A DNA stretch of 64,000 nt from Acidimicrobiales bacterium (lineage in GTDB: Bacteria > Actinomycetota > Acidimicrobiia > Acidimicrobiales > DATDAH01), in NCBI GenBank assembly GCA_016794585.1, contig JAEUJM010000005.1, positions 124,001-188,000 of the forward strand, read 5' to 3'. A model generated the notes under the pieces. It saw only the letters and a program-made list of their open reading frames with translations, was not told the origin of the DNA and did not search any database. Position 1 is the first letter of the stretch. The number at the start of each line of letters is the position of its first letter. Position numbers and translations under genes: made by a program. Shown one piece after another: positions 35,351 to 45,027 of the stretch.

Positions 35351-37708
35351 GTGAAGACCGAGGACGACCTCCAGCGGGCGGCTGCGCAAGGCGGTGAGCG
35401 CCTCACCCCGAAGCGCATGGCGCCACGGGTCGACCTGCCCGAGACGTGGAGCTACCGGGCCAAGACCCGCCTCCTCGGTGCGCCCCTGGCCACCGACCGG
35501 CTCGAGCACGAGCGGCTCGGCAAGCCCACGGCATTGGCCGTGTTCGCCTCGGACAACCTCTCGTCGTCCGCGTACGCCACCGAGGAGATCCTGCGGGTCC
35601 TGATCCCCGCCATCGGCGTCGCTGCGTTCGCGCTGGTGGTGCCGGTGACGGTGGCGATGCTCATCGTCCTCGGCTTCCTCATCCTCTCCTACCGCCAGAC
35701 CATCAAGGCGTACCCCAGTGCGGGCGGCGCCTACATCGTCACCAAGGACAACTTCGGCGCACTCCCCGCTCAGGTGGCCGGGGTCTCGCTGCTCACCGAC
35801 TACATCCTCACGGTCGCGGTGTCGGTCTCGGCGGGCAGCGCCGCATTGGCCTCTGCGGTCCCCGCGCTGGCGCCGTGGGTCGTCCCCATCTCCATCGGGT
35901 TCATCCTCATCATCGCCTTCGGCAACCTGAAGGGCGTCCGGGAGTCGGGGAAGGTGTTCGCCGTCCCCACCTACTTCTTCATGTTCAACATGGTGTTGCT
36001 GCTCGGCGTCGGGCTCTACCAGATGGCCTTCGGCGACCTGCCCGTCGAGGCCGGCGGTGTCGAGGGCATGCTCACCGGCACCGAAGGGAGCGCCGCCGAC
36101 GGCGTCTTCTACGGGGCCACGTTGTTCGTGGTGCTCCACGCCTTCGCTTCGGGCGGTGCCGCCGTCACCGGCGTCGAGGCCATCTCCAACGGCGTGCCCG
36201 CCTTCAAGGAACCTGCCGCCAAGAACGCCAGCTCGACGTTGGTCGTCATGGGTACCGCCCTGGGCTTCATGTTCCTCGGCCTGTCGCTCCTCGCGTCCAA
36301 GGTGCACGCCACCCCGTTCGAGGAGGGCACCCCCACCGTCATCTCCCAGGTGGGCAAGCTCGTCTACGGCACCGGGGCGCTCGGCGAGGTGCTCTTCTAC
36401 TCGCTCCAGGTGGGCACGATGCTCATCCTCGTGCTGGCGGCCAACACCGGCTTCGCCGACTTCCCCCGTCTCGCCAGCTTCGCCGCGGGCGACAGCTTCA
36501 TGCCCCGCCAGCTCACCAAGCGGGGGCACCGCCTGGTGTTCTCGAACGGCATCATCGCCCTGGCCGCCGCGGCCATCGTGCTGGTCATCGTCACCGGGGC
36601 CAAGGTCGACCGGCTGATCCCGCTGTACGCCATCGGCGTGTTCACCAGCTTCACCCTGTCCCAGGCGGGCATGGCCAAGCACCACATCACCCACAAGGAA
36701 CCGCACTGGCAGCTCGGGCTGTTCATCAACGGCGTCGGTGCGGCCATGACCTTCGTCGTCGCCATCATCGTCGCCGTCACGAAGTTCACCCATGGGGCCT
36801 GGGTGATCATCGCCCTCATCCCCATCCTCGTGGTGGTGCTGTTCCGCCTCAACCGCCAGTACACCCACGAGGCGGTGGAGCTGCTCGAGGACGCCCACGC
36901 CGCCGCCAGCGCGCCGATCCTGCGCCGCCACGTGGTGCTCGTGCTCGTCGACACCCTCGACGTGGCCGCCGCCCGGGCCATCCAGTACGCCCGCACCCTC
37001 ACGCCCGACGAGCTGCGGGCCGTGCACCTCGACCTCGACCCCCTCGTGACCGCCGACCTCGCCCGCGATTGGCGGACGCTCGGCCTCGGCCGCCTTTCGC
37101 TCGACATCGTCGAGTGCCAGGACCGGCGTGTCACCCAGGCCGCCGCCGAGATCGCCGCCCAGGAGCTCGCCGACGGCGAGACCGAGGTCAGCGTCCTCAT
37201 TCCCCGCCGGGAGTACAGCCGCTTCTGGCACCGGCTGCTCCACGACCGCACCTCCGACGAGATGGTCAAGGTGCTCTCGACGCTCCCCCACTGCAACGTC
37301 ACGGTCGTGCCGTACCACCTCGACCTCAAGGCCACGCCGGTGGAGGTCCGCCAGGTGGCGCCGGCCGTCGTCGGCGAGACCGCCGACGACGATGGCGCCG
37401 CGGTGGCGGAACACGCCGCGTCGGTGACGCCGAACACCGACGGCACCGTGCCCATCGGCGCGGTCGAGCACCGCCAGCGCGTGATGGTGTCCGGGCGCAT
37501 CCGGTCGATCCGCGTCCAGCCCTGGTCGGGCGTGCCCGCCCTCGAGTGCACCCTGGCCGACGACAGCGGCGGCGTCGCCGTGGTGTTCCTGGGCCGCCGG
37601 GAGGTGCCGGGGATCCGCGTGGGCGTCCGGCTGAAAGCCCAGGGCGTGGTCGGCGAGCACCACGGCCGGCTCGCCATCTTGAACCCCGTCTACGAGATCC
37701 TCGCCTAG
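35351..37708 (+). CDS. APC-superfamily permease with cytoplasmic and OB-fold domains (copy 2)
   Basis: The 785-aa paralogue of the preceding protein has the same order: about 12 helices, a USP-like soluble domain (about residues 520-680) and a terminal OB-fold (SGRIRSIRVQPWSG, LADDSGGVAVVFLGRREVPGI, GVVGEHHGRLAILNP). Long stretches are identical between the copies, for example PTALAVFASDNLSSSAYATE, so they arose by tandem duplication. I chose the GTG at 35351 because homology starts soon after; the frame opens at 35315. The 111-base intergenic region has the 11-bp direct repeat. Probable K+ importer by context. Confidence 0.8.
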   Translation: MKTEDDLQRAAAQGGERLTPKRMAPRVDLPETWSYRAKTRLLGAPLATDRLEHERLGKPTALAVFASDNLSSSAYATEEILRVLIPAIGVAAFALVVPVTVAMLIVLGFLILSYRQTIKAYPSAGGAYIVTKDNFGALPAQVAGVSLLTDYILTVAVSVSAGSAALASAVPALAPWVVPISIGFILIIAFGNLKGVRESGKVFAVPTYFFMFNMVLLLGVGLYQMAFGDLPVEAGGVEGMLTGTEGSAADGVFYGATLFVVLHAFASGGAAVTGVEAISNGVPAFKEPAAKNASSTLVVMGTALGFMFLGLSLLASKVHATPFEEGTPTVISQVGKLVYGTGALGEVLFYSLQVGTMLILVLAANTGFADFPRLASFAAGDSFMPRQLTKRGHRLVFSNGIIALAAAAIVLVIVTGAKVDRLIPLYAIGVFTSFTLSQAGMAKHHITHKEPHWQLGLFINGVGAAMTFVVAIIVAVTKFTHGAWVIIALIPILVVVLFRLNRQYTHEAVELLEDAHAAASAPILRRHVVLVLVDTLDVAAARAIQYARTLTPDELRAVHLDLDPLVTADLARDWRTLGLGRLSLDIVECQDRRVTQAAAEIAAQELADGETEVSVLIPRREYSRFWHRLLHDRTSDEMVKVLSTLPHCNVTVVPYHLDLKATPVEVRQVAPAVVGETADDDGAAVAEHAASVTPNTDGTVPIGAVEHRQRVMVSGRIRSIRVQPWSGVPALECTLADDSGGVAVVFLGRREVPGIRVGVRLKAQGVVGEHHGRLAILNPVYEILA

Positions 37709-37722
37709 CCCCCAGCGGACGC

Positions 37723-38859
37723 TCAGCCCCGGGGCAGGCCCAGGAGGCGCTCGGAGATGATGGTGCGCTGGATCTCGGAGGTGCCCCCGGCGATGCCCGC
37801 GGCCTGGCTCCACAGCCACTGCCGGGCCCACGGGCCCTCGAGCGCGCCGGCGGGGCCCAGCACGGTCAACGCGGTGTCCGACAGGTGCTGCGTGACCTCG
37901 GTCCAGGTGAGCTTGACCACGCTCGACTCGGGGCCGGGCTCGATGCCCTTGCCCAGGTTCGACAGCGTGTGCCAGTTGTGGAGTCGAAGCAGGCGCAGCT
38001 CGACGAAGACCTGCGCCAGCTCGTCGGCGACGTCGACGTCGTCGAGACGGCCGGTGCGGGCGGCGAGCTCGTAGAGCTCGTCGAGGTAGACCTCGTGCAC
38101 CACCTGCTCCTTGAACGGGAAGGCGGTGCCCCGCTCGTGGGCCAGGGTGGTGTTGGCCACCGCCCAGCCGTCGTGCAGTCCGCCCACGAGCTGGTCGTCG
38201 GGCACGAAGACCTCGTCGAGGAACACCTCGTTGAACTCGGCCTCGCCCGTGATCTGCACCAAGGGGCGGACGTCGATGCCCGGAGCGGTCATGTCGATGA
38301 CGAGGTACGAGATACCGCGGTGGCGGGGCGCCTCGGGATCGGTGCGGACGAGCCCGATCCCCCATCGGGCCACGTCGGCGTACGACGTCCACACCTTCTG
38401 CCCCGAGACCAGCCAGCCCCCGTCCACCCGCTCGGCCCGGGTGGTGAGCGAGGCGAGGTCGGAGCCGGCGTCGGGCTCGCTGAAGAGCTGACACCAGATC
38501 TCGGAGGCGTCGAGGATCGCGGGCAGCCACCGGGCCCGTTGCTCGTCGGTCCCGCAGGCCAGCAGTGTGGGCCCGGCGAGATTGATGCCGACCCGGTTCA
38601 CCGGCTGCGGTGCCCGCGCCCGGGCGTACTCCATGTTGTAGAGGGCCACCTGGACCGGGGTCGCGCTGCGCCCCCCGAACTCCTGCGGCCAGTGGATGCC
38701 GACCATGCGCCCTTCGGCGAGCGTGGCCTGCCAGGCCCTCCCCCAGGCGATCTCGTCGGCCGTCGACGCGAAGGCACCCGGCAGCGCGAGGTGGTCGGCC
38801 AGGAAGGCCCGCACCTCGGCGGCGAAGGCCCGCTCGTCGTCGGTCAGCGCCAGGTCCAC
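37723..38859 (-). CDS. Acyl-CoA dehydrogenase
   Basis: A 378-aa flavoprotein of normal family length that introduces a double bond into acyl-CoA with electrons passed to ETF. N-terminal helical region, then the substrate/FAD middle domain with CQLFSEPDAGSDLASL (about residues 142-157), GQKVWTSYA, and the C-terminal FAD-binding block QWLWSQAAGIAGGTSEIQRTIISERLLGLPRG. GTG start at 38859; the G-rich tract immediately upstream is a poor ribosome site. Several acyl-CoA dehydrogenases of this type act on sterol side chains, but the substrate is open. Its stop is only 14 bases from the convergent permease stop. Confidence 0.9.
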   Translation of the reverse strand: MDLALTDDERAFAAEVRAFLADHLALPGAFASTADEIAWGRAWQATLAEGRMVGIHWPQEFGGRSATPVQVALYNMEYARARAPQPVNRVGINLAGPTLLACGTDEQRARWLPAILDASEIWCQLFSEPDAGSDLASLTTRAERVDGGWLVSGQKVWTSYADVARWGIGLVRTDPEAPRHRGISYLVIDMTAPGIDVRPLVQITGEAEFNEVFLDEVFVPDDQLVGGLHDGWAVANTTLAHERGTAFPFKEQVVHEVYLDELYELAARTGRLDDVDVADELAQVFVELRLLRLHNWHTLSNLGKGIEPGPESSVVKLTWTEVTQHLSDTALTVLGPAGALEGPWARQWLWSQAAGIAGGTSEIQRTIISERLLGLPRG

Positions 38860-38956
38860 CCCCAGATCCTCACAGACCCGAGGACCCCGTCGGGTCCTTC
38901 GCGACGTCGCAGCCGCGCCCAGCGAGGTCGCGGCACCGCGGGGTGACGCCGTCCCC

Positions 38957-38962
38957 TAGTGT
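38957..38962 (+). promoter_or_regulatory. -10 box upstream of the first Liv operon
   Basis: TAGTGT fits TANNNT and would start transcription near 38969, leaving a short leader with the GGGGGGA ribosome site before the ATG at 38996. Confidence 0.35.
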
Positions 38963-38995
38963 CTGTGCACCACATCGCCATCCGGGGGGACACCG

Positions 38996-40339
38996 ATGCG
39001 CACGCACCGTCGCTTTCTGATCGTCCTGTCGAGCCTGGCACTGGTCGCGGCGGCGTGCGGCAACGCCGGCGAGGACAGCGCCGACGAGCAGACGGACGGC
39101 ACGGAGGCAGCCGCCAACGTCGACGACGGCGAGGTCAGCGACGCCGCCGACGACGAGTTCGTGGCCGTCGACCAGCCCGGCGTCACCGACGACACCATCA
39201 CGGTCAGCGGTGTCGCCTCGGTCACCAACCCGCTCGGCGCCCCCTACGGCCAGGTGTGGGACGGCGTGGACGCCTACTTCGCCATGATCAACGACGAGGG
39301 CGGCATCTACCAGCGCGACCTGGTGCTGCCCGAGGACAACCGCCACGACGACCAGTTCGCGCAGAACCAGACCGAGGTGCAGCGCATCATCACCCAGGAC
39401 GACCCGTTCGCGGTCGTCGGCGTGGCCACCTTGAACTTCGCCGGCGCCGACCTGCTGGTGGACGAGAACATCCCGACCTTCGGCTGGAACATCCAGCAGG
39501 AGTGGCAGAACGGGCCCAACCTGTTCGGGGAGAAGGGCTCGTTCCTGGACTTCACCGGCGGTGGGCCCCTGCTGCCCTTCCTGGCCCGGGAGACCGGCGC
39601 CGAGAAGATCGGCGTGCTCGCCTACAACGTGCCGCAGTCGTCGGACTGCCTGACCGGCATCGAGAACAGCTTCGACGAGTACGGCGCGGATGCCGGCGCC
39701 GAGGTCGCTTTCGCCGACAGCTCGCTGGCGTACGGCACGACCGACCTGAGCGTGCAGGTGCAGCAGATGAAGGACGCCGGCGTCGACCTGGTGACCACCT
39801 GCATGGACACCAACGGCGTCACCACCCTGGCCCGGGAGATGGAGCGACAGGGCCTCGACGCCCCGCAGTACCTCCCCAACGGCTACGACTACGACCTCAT
39901 CGGCGACTTCGGCGACCTCTTCGAGGGCTCCTACGTCCTCACGGGCTTCACCCCCTTCGAGTTCGAGCCCCAGCCCCAAGGCATCCAGGACTACCTCCAG
40001 TGGGTGGACGAGACCGGCGGCACCGTCGGTGAGCTGTCGCTCGCCGGCTGGCTGAGCGCGGCGCAGTTCGTCACCGGCCTGCGGGCCGCCGGGCCCGACT
40101 TCACCCGGGACAAGGTCGTCGACGGCCTCAACGCCGTCACCGACTTCACCGGCGACGGCATCGTCGCCGGCACCGACTGGACCATCGCCCACGAGGCCGA
40201 CGGACCGCAGCTCTGCTACGCCCTGTCGCAGATCCAGGACGGCGAGTTCGTGCCCAGCTTCACGACCGAGGGCAAGCCGTTCATCTGCTTCGACAACGGC
40301 GCCGCCTCGCTGCCCGACGAGCCCGACCACCAGGACTGA
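38996..40339 (+). CDS. Liv-type ABC substrate-binding lipoprotein (system 1)
   Basis: The 447-aa protein has a signal peptide and lipobox VAAAC (Cys about residue 20), an acidic linker and a type I periplasmic-binding fold (Peripla_BP_6). Visible: DTITVSGVASVTNPLGAPYGQVWDG split around the first strand, AYNVPQSSDC, and DLSVQVQQMKDAGVDLV, typical of branched-chain amino acid receptor relatives. It captures substrate outside the membrane for the LivHM-G-F genes that follow (24 bases to the permease). The ligand may be any small amphipathic acid or amino acid. Confidence 0.88.
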   Translation: MRTHRRFLIVLSSLALVAAACGNAGEDSADEQTDGTEAAANVDDGEVSDAADDEFVAVDQPGVTDDTITVSGVASVTNPLGAPYGQVWDGVDAYFAMINDEGGIYQRDLVLPEDNRHDDQFAQNQTEVQRIITQDDPFAVVGVATLNFAGADLLVDENIPTFGWNIQQEWQNGPNLFGEKGSFLDFTGGGPLLPFLARETGAEKIGVLAYNVPQSSDCLTGIENSFDEYGADAGAEVAFADSSLAYGTTDLSVQVQQMKDAGVDLVTTCMDTNGVTTLAREMERQGLDAPQYLPNGYDYDLIGDFGDLFEGSYVLTGFTPFEFEPQPQGIQDYLQWVDETGGTVGELSLAGWLSAAQFVTGLRAAGPDFTRDKVVDGLNAVTDFTGDGIVAGTDWTIAHEADGPQLCYALSQIQDGEFVPSFTTEGKPFICFDNGAASLPDEPDHQD

Positions 40340-40363
40340 GGCGGCACCGCTCGCGCCTCTGCC

Positions 40364-42396
40364 ATGACCGAGCTGATCAGCTACGCCATCCGCGGCTTTC
40401 CCATCGGGTGCGTCTTCGCGCTCATGGCCGTGGGCGTGGTGCTCACCTACAAGACCTCTGGCGTGTTCAACCTGGCCTTCGGCGCGCAGGCATTCGTCAG
40501 CGCCGCGGTGTACTACGAGACCCGCGTCCGCCACGACTGGCCCATCCCCCTGGCCTTCCTGGTGGCGGTGGTGCTGCTCGGGCCCGCCATCGGCTACGTC
40601 CTCGACCGGGCGCTGTTCCGCCACCTGCGCACCGCATCGCCGCTCGCCAGGCTCGTCACCTCGCTCGGCCTGCTCGTGGCCATTCCCCAGATGGTGCAGA
40701 TCTGGTTCGGCAGCAGCCCCGCCTACAACCCCCTCGGCATCGCGCCCGACCCCGGGCGCATCTACCGGTGGGGTGACTACGCGCTCGACGCCAACCAGGT
40801 CGCCACCATCGTGGTCACCGTCCTCGTCGTGGCGGCGCTCACGGTGCTGTTCCGCTTCACCTCGCTCGGCCTGCGGATGCGGGCGGTCGTGGAGAGCCCC
40901 CGTATGAGCGAGCTCAACGCCATCAACGCCGATCGGGTCGGGAGCGCGGCGTGGATGATGTCGAGCTTCCTCGCCGGACTCGCCGGCGTGCTGCTCGCTC
41001 CCCTGTTCGCTCAGGTCGAAGCCAACGGCTTCTTCACGCTGCTCGTCGCCGCGGTGGCCGCCGCCGCGTTCGGCGGTCTGACCAGCATCCCCCTCACCTT
41101 CGCCGGCGGCATCGCCCTCGGCGTCCTGCAACAGGTGCTGGCCGGCTACCTGCCCGCCGACAGCATCCTGTCGCAGGGGCTGCGCCCCGCCCTGCCGTTC
41201 CTCGTGCTCTTCCTGCTGCTGCTCTTCTGGCCCGCCCTGCGGGGCCTGGGACGCACCGCCGATCCCCTGGCCGGTGTCGACCCGCCGCCGCCCGCGCCCG
41301 CCGCGTCCGTGCGCTCCGAAGGCATGACCGTGGCCACCCGCGTGCTGGCGGTCACCACGATCGTGCTGTTCGTGCTCGCCACGCTGTTCTGGTTCGACGA
41401 CTTCTGGCTGCTGTTGTTCACCAAGGGCCTGATCTTCGGCGTCATCTTCCTGTCCATCACCGTCATCACCGGAATGGGAGGCCAGGTGTCGCTGTCCCAG
41501 GCCGCCTTCGCCGGCGTGGGCGCGTTCGCCACCGGCCAGCTCGTCCAGGGCCTCGGCCTGCCGGTGCTGCCCACGATGTTCGTCGCCGCCCTCATCGCCG
41601 CCGCCGTCGGCGCGGTGCTGGCCATCCCCGTGCTGCGCCTCGACGGGCTCTACCTCACCCTCGCCACGCTGGCCTTCGCCCTGATGTGGGAGAACGTGCT
41701 CGTCCCGCAGACCTGGGTGAGCGGCGGACCGCTCGGCGTCGACGTCCCCCGCCCCCTCGTCGGTCCGATCGACTTCACCGACGACCGCGCCTTCCTGCTG
41801 CTGTGCCTCGTGATCCTCGCGCTCGTCGGGGTGGTGGTGCTGCTGGTGAAGCGCGGCACCACCGGTCGGTACCTCGACGCTTTGCGGGGCAGCGAGCTGG
41901 CGGCGGCCTCGATCGGCATCGACCGCAAGCGCGCCCGCATCACCGCCTTCGCGCTCTCGGCGGGCATCGCCGGACTCGGCGGCGGCCTCCTCGCCTCGCA
42001 GACGGGCCGGGCCACCGCCACCGACTACGTGTTCTTCCTCGGCCTGTTCTGGGTGGTGATGGTGGTCACCCTCGGCGATCGCTCGGTGCAGGCCGCCATC
42101 ACCGCGGGCATCTCGTTCATGCTCGTACCCGAGTTCCTCAGCCGCCTCGACCTCACCTTCCTCCCCGAGATCCTCAACCCGGCCGAGAACCCCGCGGCGA
42201 TCTCGTCGATCCTGTTCGGCCTCGGCGCCCTCACCTACGCCAAGCACCCCGAGGGGATCCTCGAGCACCAGACCCGGGCGTCGTTGGAGGCCACCAACCG
42301 GCTGCTCGCCCGCCTGTCCCGACGGACCGACCCCCCGCCCGCCTCCACCGACCCGGACGGGCCGATCGCGGTGCCCAGCGGATCGGGAGGCCCGAC

Positions 42397-42400
<4 letters not shown>
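40364..42400 (+). CDS. Fused LivH-LivM permease (system 1)
   Basis: The 678-aa permease joins LivH (about residues 1-300; TSGVFNLAFGAQAF, SPRMSELNAINADRVG) with LivM (about 320-640; GMGGQVSLSQAAFAGVGAFATGQL, GLYLTLATLAFALMWEN, ALRGSELAAASIGID). In most bacteria these are separate genes. About 8 + 8-9 membrane helices. A cytosolic Pro-rich tail follows the last helix. It overlaps livG by 4 bases (GTGA). It forms the pore of the importer whose receptor is encoded just upstream. Confidence 0.88.
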
Positions 42401-43151
<751 letters not shown>

Positions 43152-43155
<4 letters not shown>

Positions 43156-43862
43156 CCGCGCCGCTGCTCGAGCTCGAGCACGTGGACGCCGGCTACGGGC
43201 CCTTCCGGGCGTTGTTCGACGTGTCCTTCTCCGTCGACGAGGGCCGGGCGCTCGCCCTGCTGGGGTCCAACGGCGCCGGCAAGACCACGGTCGCCAGGGT
43301 GTGCTCGGGGCTCGTCGCCCCGACCGCCGGCACGGTGCGGTTTCGCGGCGACGAGGTCACGGGCCAGCCCGCTTTCCGCCTGGCCCGCCAGGGCGTCGCC
43401 CACGCCCCGGAGGGCCGTTCGGTGTTCGCCACCCTCACCGTCGACGAGAACCTCGTCCTGTCGTTCCGCGAGGGCGCCAAGCAGGGCCACCCGGGCGTCG
43501 ACGAGAGCCTCGCCGCCGCCTACGACGCCTTCCCCCGCCTCGCCACCCGCCGCCAGCAGCTGGCCGGGACGCTGTCGGGCGGCGAGCAGCGGATGCTCTC
43601 GCTGGCCCGGGTGCTGGTCCAGCCGCCGGCCCTGTTGATCGTGGACGAGCTCTCGCTCGGCCTCGCCCCGATCATCGTCAACGAGGTCTACGCCATGCTC
43701 GGCCGCATCAAGGCCGCCGGCACCACCCTGCTCATCGTCGAGCAGCTCGTCAGCCACGCCCTCGGCATCGCCGACGACGTCGTCCTGCTCACCAAGGGCC
43801 GCACCACCTTCGTCGGGCCCGTCGCCGAGCTCGGCGACCTCGACGCGCACTTCCTCGGCTGA
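43152..43862 (+). CDS. livF: LivF-type ABC ATPase (system 1)
   Basis: The 236-aa second ATPase of the importer has Walker A GSNGAGKT (about residues 39-46), LAPIIVNEVY, a canonical LSGGEQRMLSLAR signature and Walker B LLIVDELSLGLAP. GTG start overlaps the livG stop (GTGA). It completes a four-gene operon (SBP, LivHM, LivG, LivF) ended by the hairpin at 43903. Confidence 0.92.
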
Positions 43863-43902
43863 CGGTGGCCGGCGGACGCCGTCGGGCGTGTGCGGACGCG
43901 CG

Positions 43903-43941
43903 GCGACGGCCGCCGGCCCAAGGGAGACCGGCGGCCGTCGC
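43903..43941. terminator. 14-bp hairpin between convergent livF and DUF4394 genes
   Basis: GCGACGGCCGCCGG (43903-43916) and its exact complement (43928-43941) flank an 11-base loop, 40 bases past the livF stop and 37 bases past the opposing stop. Likely bidirectional terminator; no U-tract. Confidence 0.7.
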
Positions 43942-43977
43942 TGACCGTGTCGACCGGGTGGTCGAGGGTGGAGCGTC

Positions 43978-44871
43978 CTACATCGGCGGCGCCGGGAGCG
44001 GACAGGTGCCCTGGAAGGCGATGGCGATGTCGGTGACGTACCGGGGTGTGGCGGTGGTGCCGATGCGCCCGATGCGGATGGCGTCGCCGTTGGTGAGGTC
44101 GATCCGGTAGAGGAACGACGTCGCGTCGGCCGAGGGCGAGGCCGGGTCGAGGGCGGCGTAGGGCGTGCCGTCGTTGCCCGAGATGTCGAAGCCGGCCCGG
44201 GCCCGGACGTTCACGCCCAACCCGCCGACCGCGTTCAGCACGCCGTCGTTGGGCGGCGCCTGCGTCGAGAGCAGGTCGAGGCGGGCGTCCAGGTCGTAGA
44301 GCGTCGTCGTGCGGGGCTGCGGCGGTGCCGGCGTCGGGTTGGGTGGGCCGCACTGGCTGTTGGTGTACGCCGCGGCGGTCACCTTTGGGTCCTCGGCGGC
44401 GAGAAAGCCGGTGTAGCCGAGCGACCCGTCGACGGTGACCGCGCCGGTGTCCACGTTGACCCGCAGGTTCTGCTCGGCGTCGCTGACGATGCGCAGGCGA
44501 TCGACGGTCGGGTTGAAGTCGACGCCGAAGTGGCGGCCGTCGAGCGGTGTGCTGAGCACCGAGCGCTCCGTGGCCGCCCCGGAGGCGGGGTCGACCGTGT
44601 AGAGGCGATCGGCGTCGCCGACGGCCCAGAGCTCGCCGGTGGCGGGACGCACGTCGATGCCGACGAGGCGCTCCCCCGGCTGGAGCCCGGTGACCGTCAC
44701 CGCCGACAGGATCGTTCCGGGCGCGTAGGTGCGGAAGCGCAGGATCTTGTTCGTGGTGGTGAGCGCGAACGCGGTCTGGTTGCTCGGCGCGCTCGAGGCC
44801 GGCGGTGCCGTCCCGACCAGTCCGAGGACGAGGATGAGGACCGCAGTCCCGAGGGCGAGGGTCCGACGCAT
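43978..44871 (-). CDS. Secreted DUF4394-domain protein
   Basis: The 297-aa protein has a cleavable signal peptide (about residues 1-28, ending ASSA) and a repeated beta-propeller-like pattern: GIDVRPATGELWAVG, GVDFNPTVDRLRIVSD, TVDGSLGYTGF. This matches the DUF4394 family, whose function is unknown but which occurs in secreted proteins. Ribosome site AAGGAG is 7-8 bases before the ATG at 44871. Calcium or carbohydrate binding is plausible but unproven. It stands alone between terminator and a divergent gene. Confidence 0.75.
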   Translation of the reverse strand: MRRTLALGTAVLILVLGLVGTAPPASSAPSNQTAFALTTTNKILRFRTYAPGTILSAVTVTGLQPGERLVGIDVRPATGELWAVGDADRLYTVDPASGAATERSVLSTPLDGRHFGVDFNPTVDRLRIVSDAEQNLRVNVDTGAVTVDGSLGYTGFLAAEDPKVTAAAYTNSQCGPPNPTPAPPQPRTTTLYDLDARLDLLSTQAPPNDGVLNAVGGLGVNVRARAGFDISGNDGTPYAALDPASPSADATSFLYRIDLTNGDAIRIGRIGTTATPRYVTDIAIAFQGTCPLPAPPM

Positions 44872-45027
44872 GGGCAGCTCCTTGTGAGGGGTTTGGAGGA
44901 TCTACGGAGCGGCGGCGCATCTGGATGACGGAACGACGACATCTGTCACCGCGACGTCACGACCGGCGCCGACGGGATCCGAAACCTCGCCACGTAACCG
45001 ATGGCGCCCGCCGCCGGTCGAAGGGCC

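Noticed and set aside
35446-38946. 1166-codon plus-strand frame over permease copy 2 and the acyl-CoA dehydrogenase
   Set aside because: Arg/Pro/His-rich composition of a shadow frame; the real frame at 35351 has membrane helices and homology.
38870-42268. 1132-codon minus-strand frame opposite the first Liv operon
   Set aside because: Antisense shadow rich in Gly/Glu/Val/His, with no motif; the plus-strand frames carry recognisable receptor and permease signatures.
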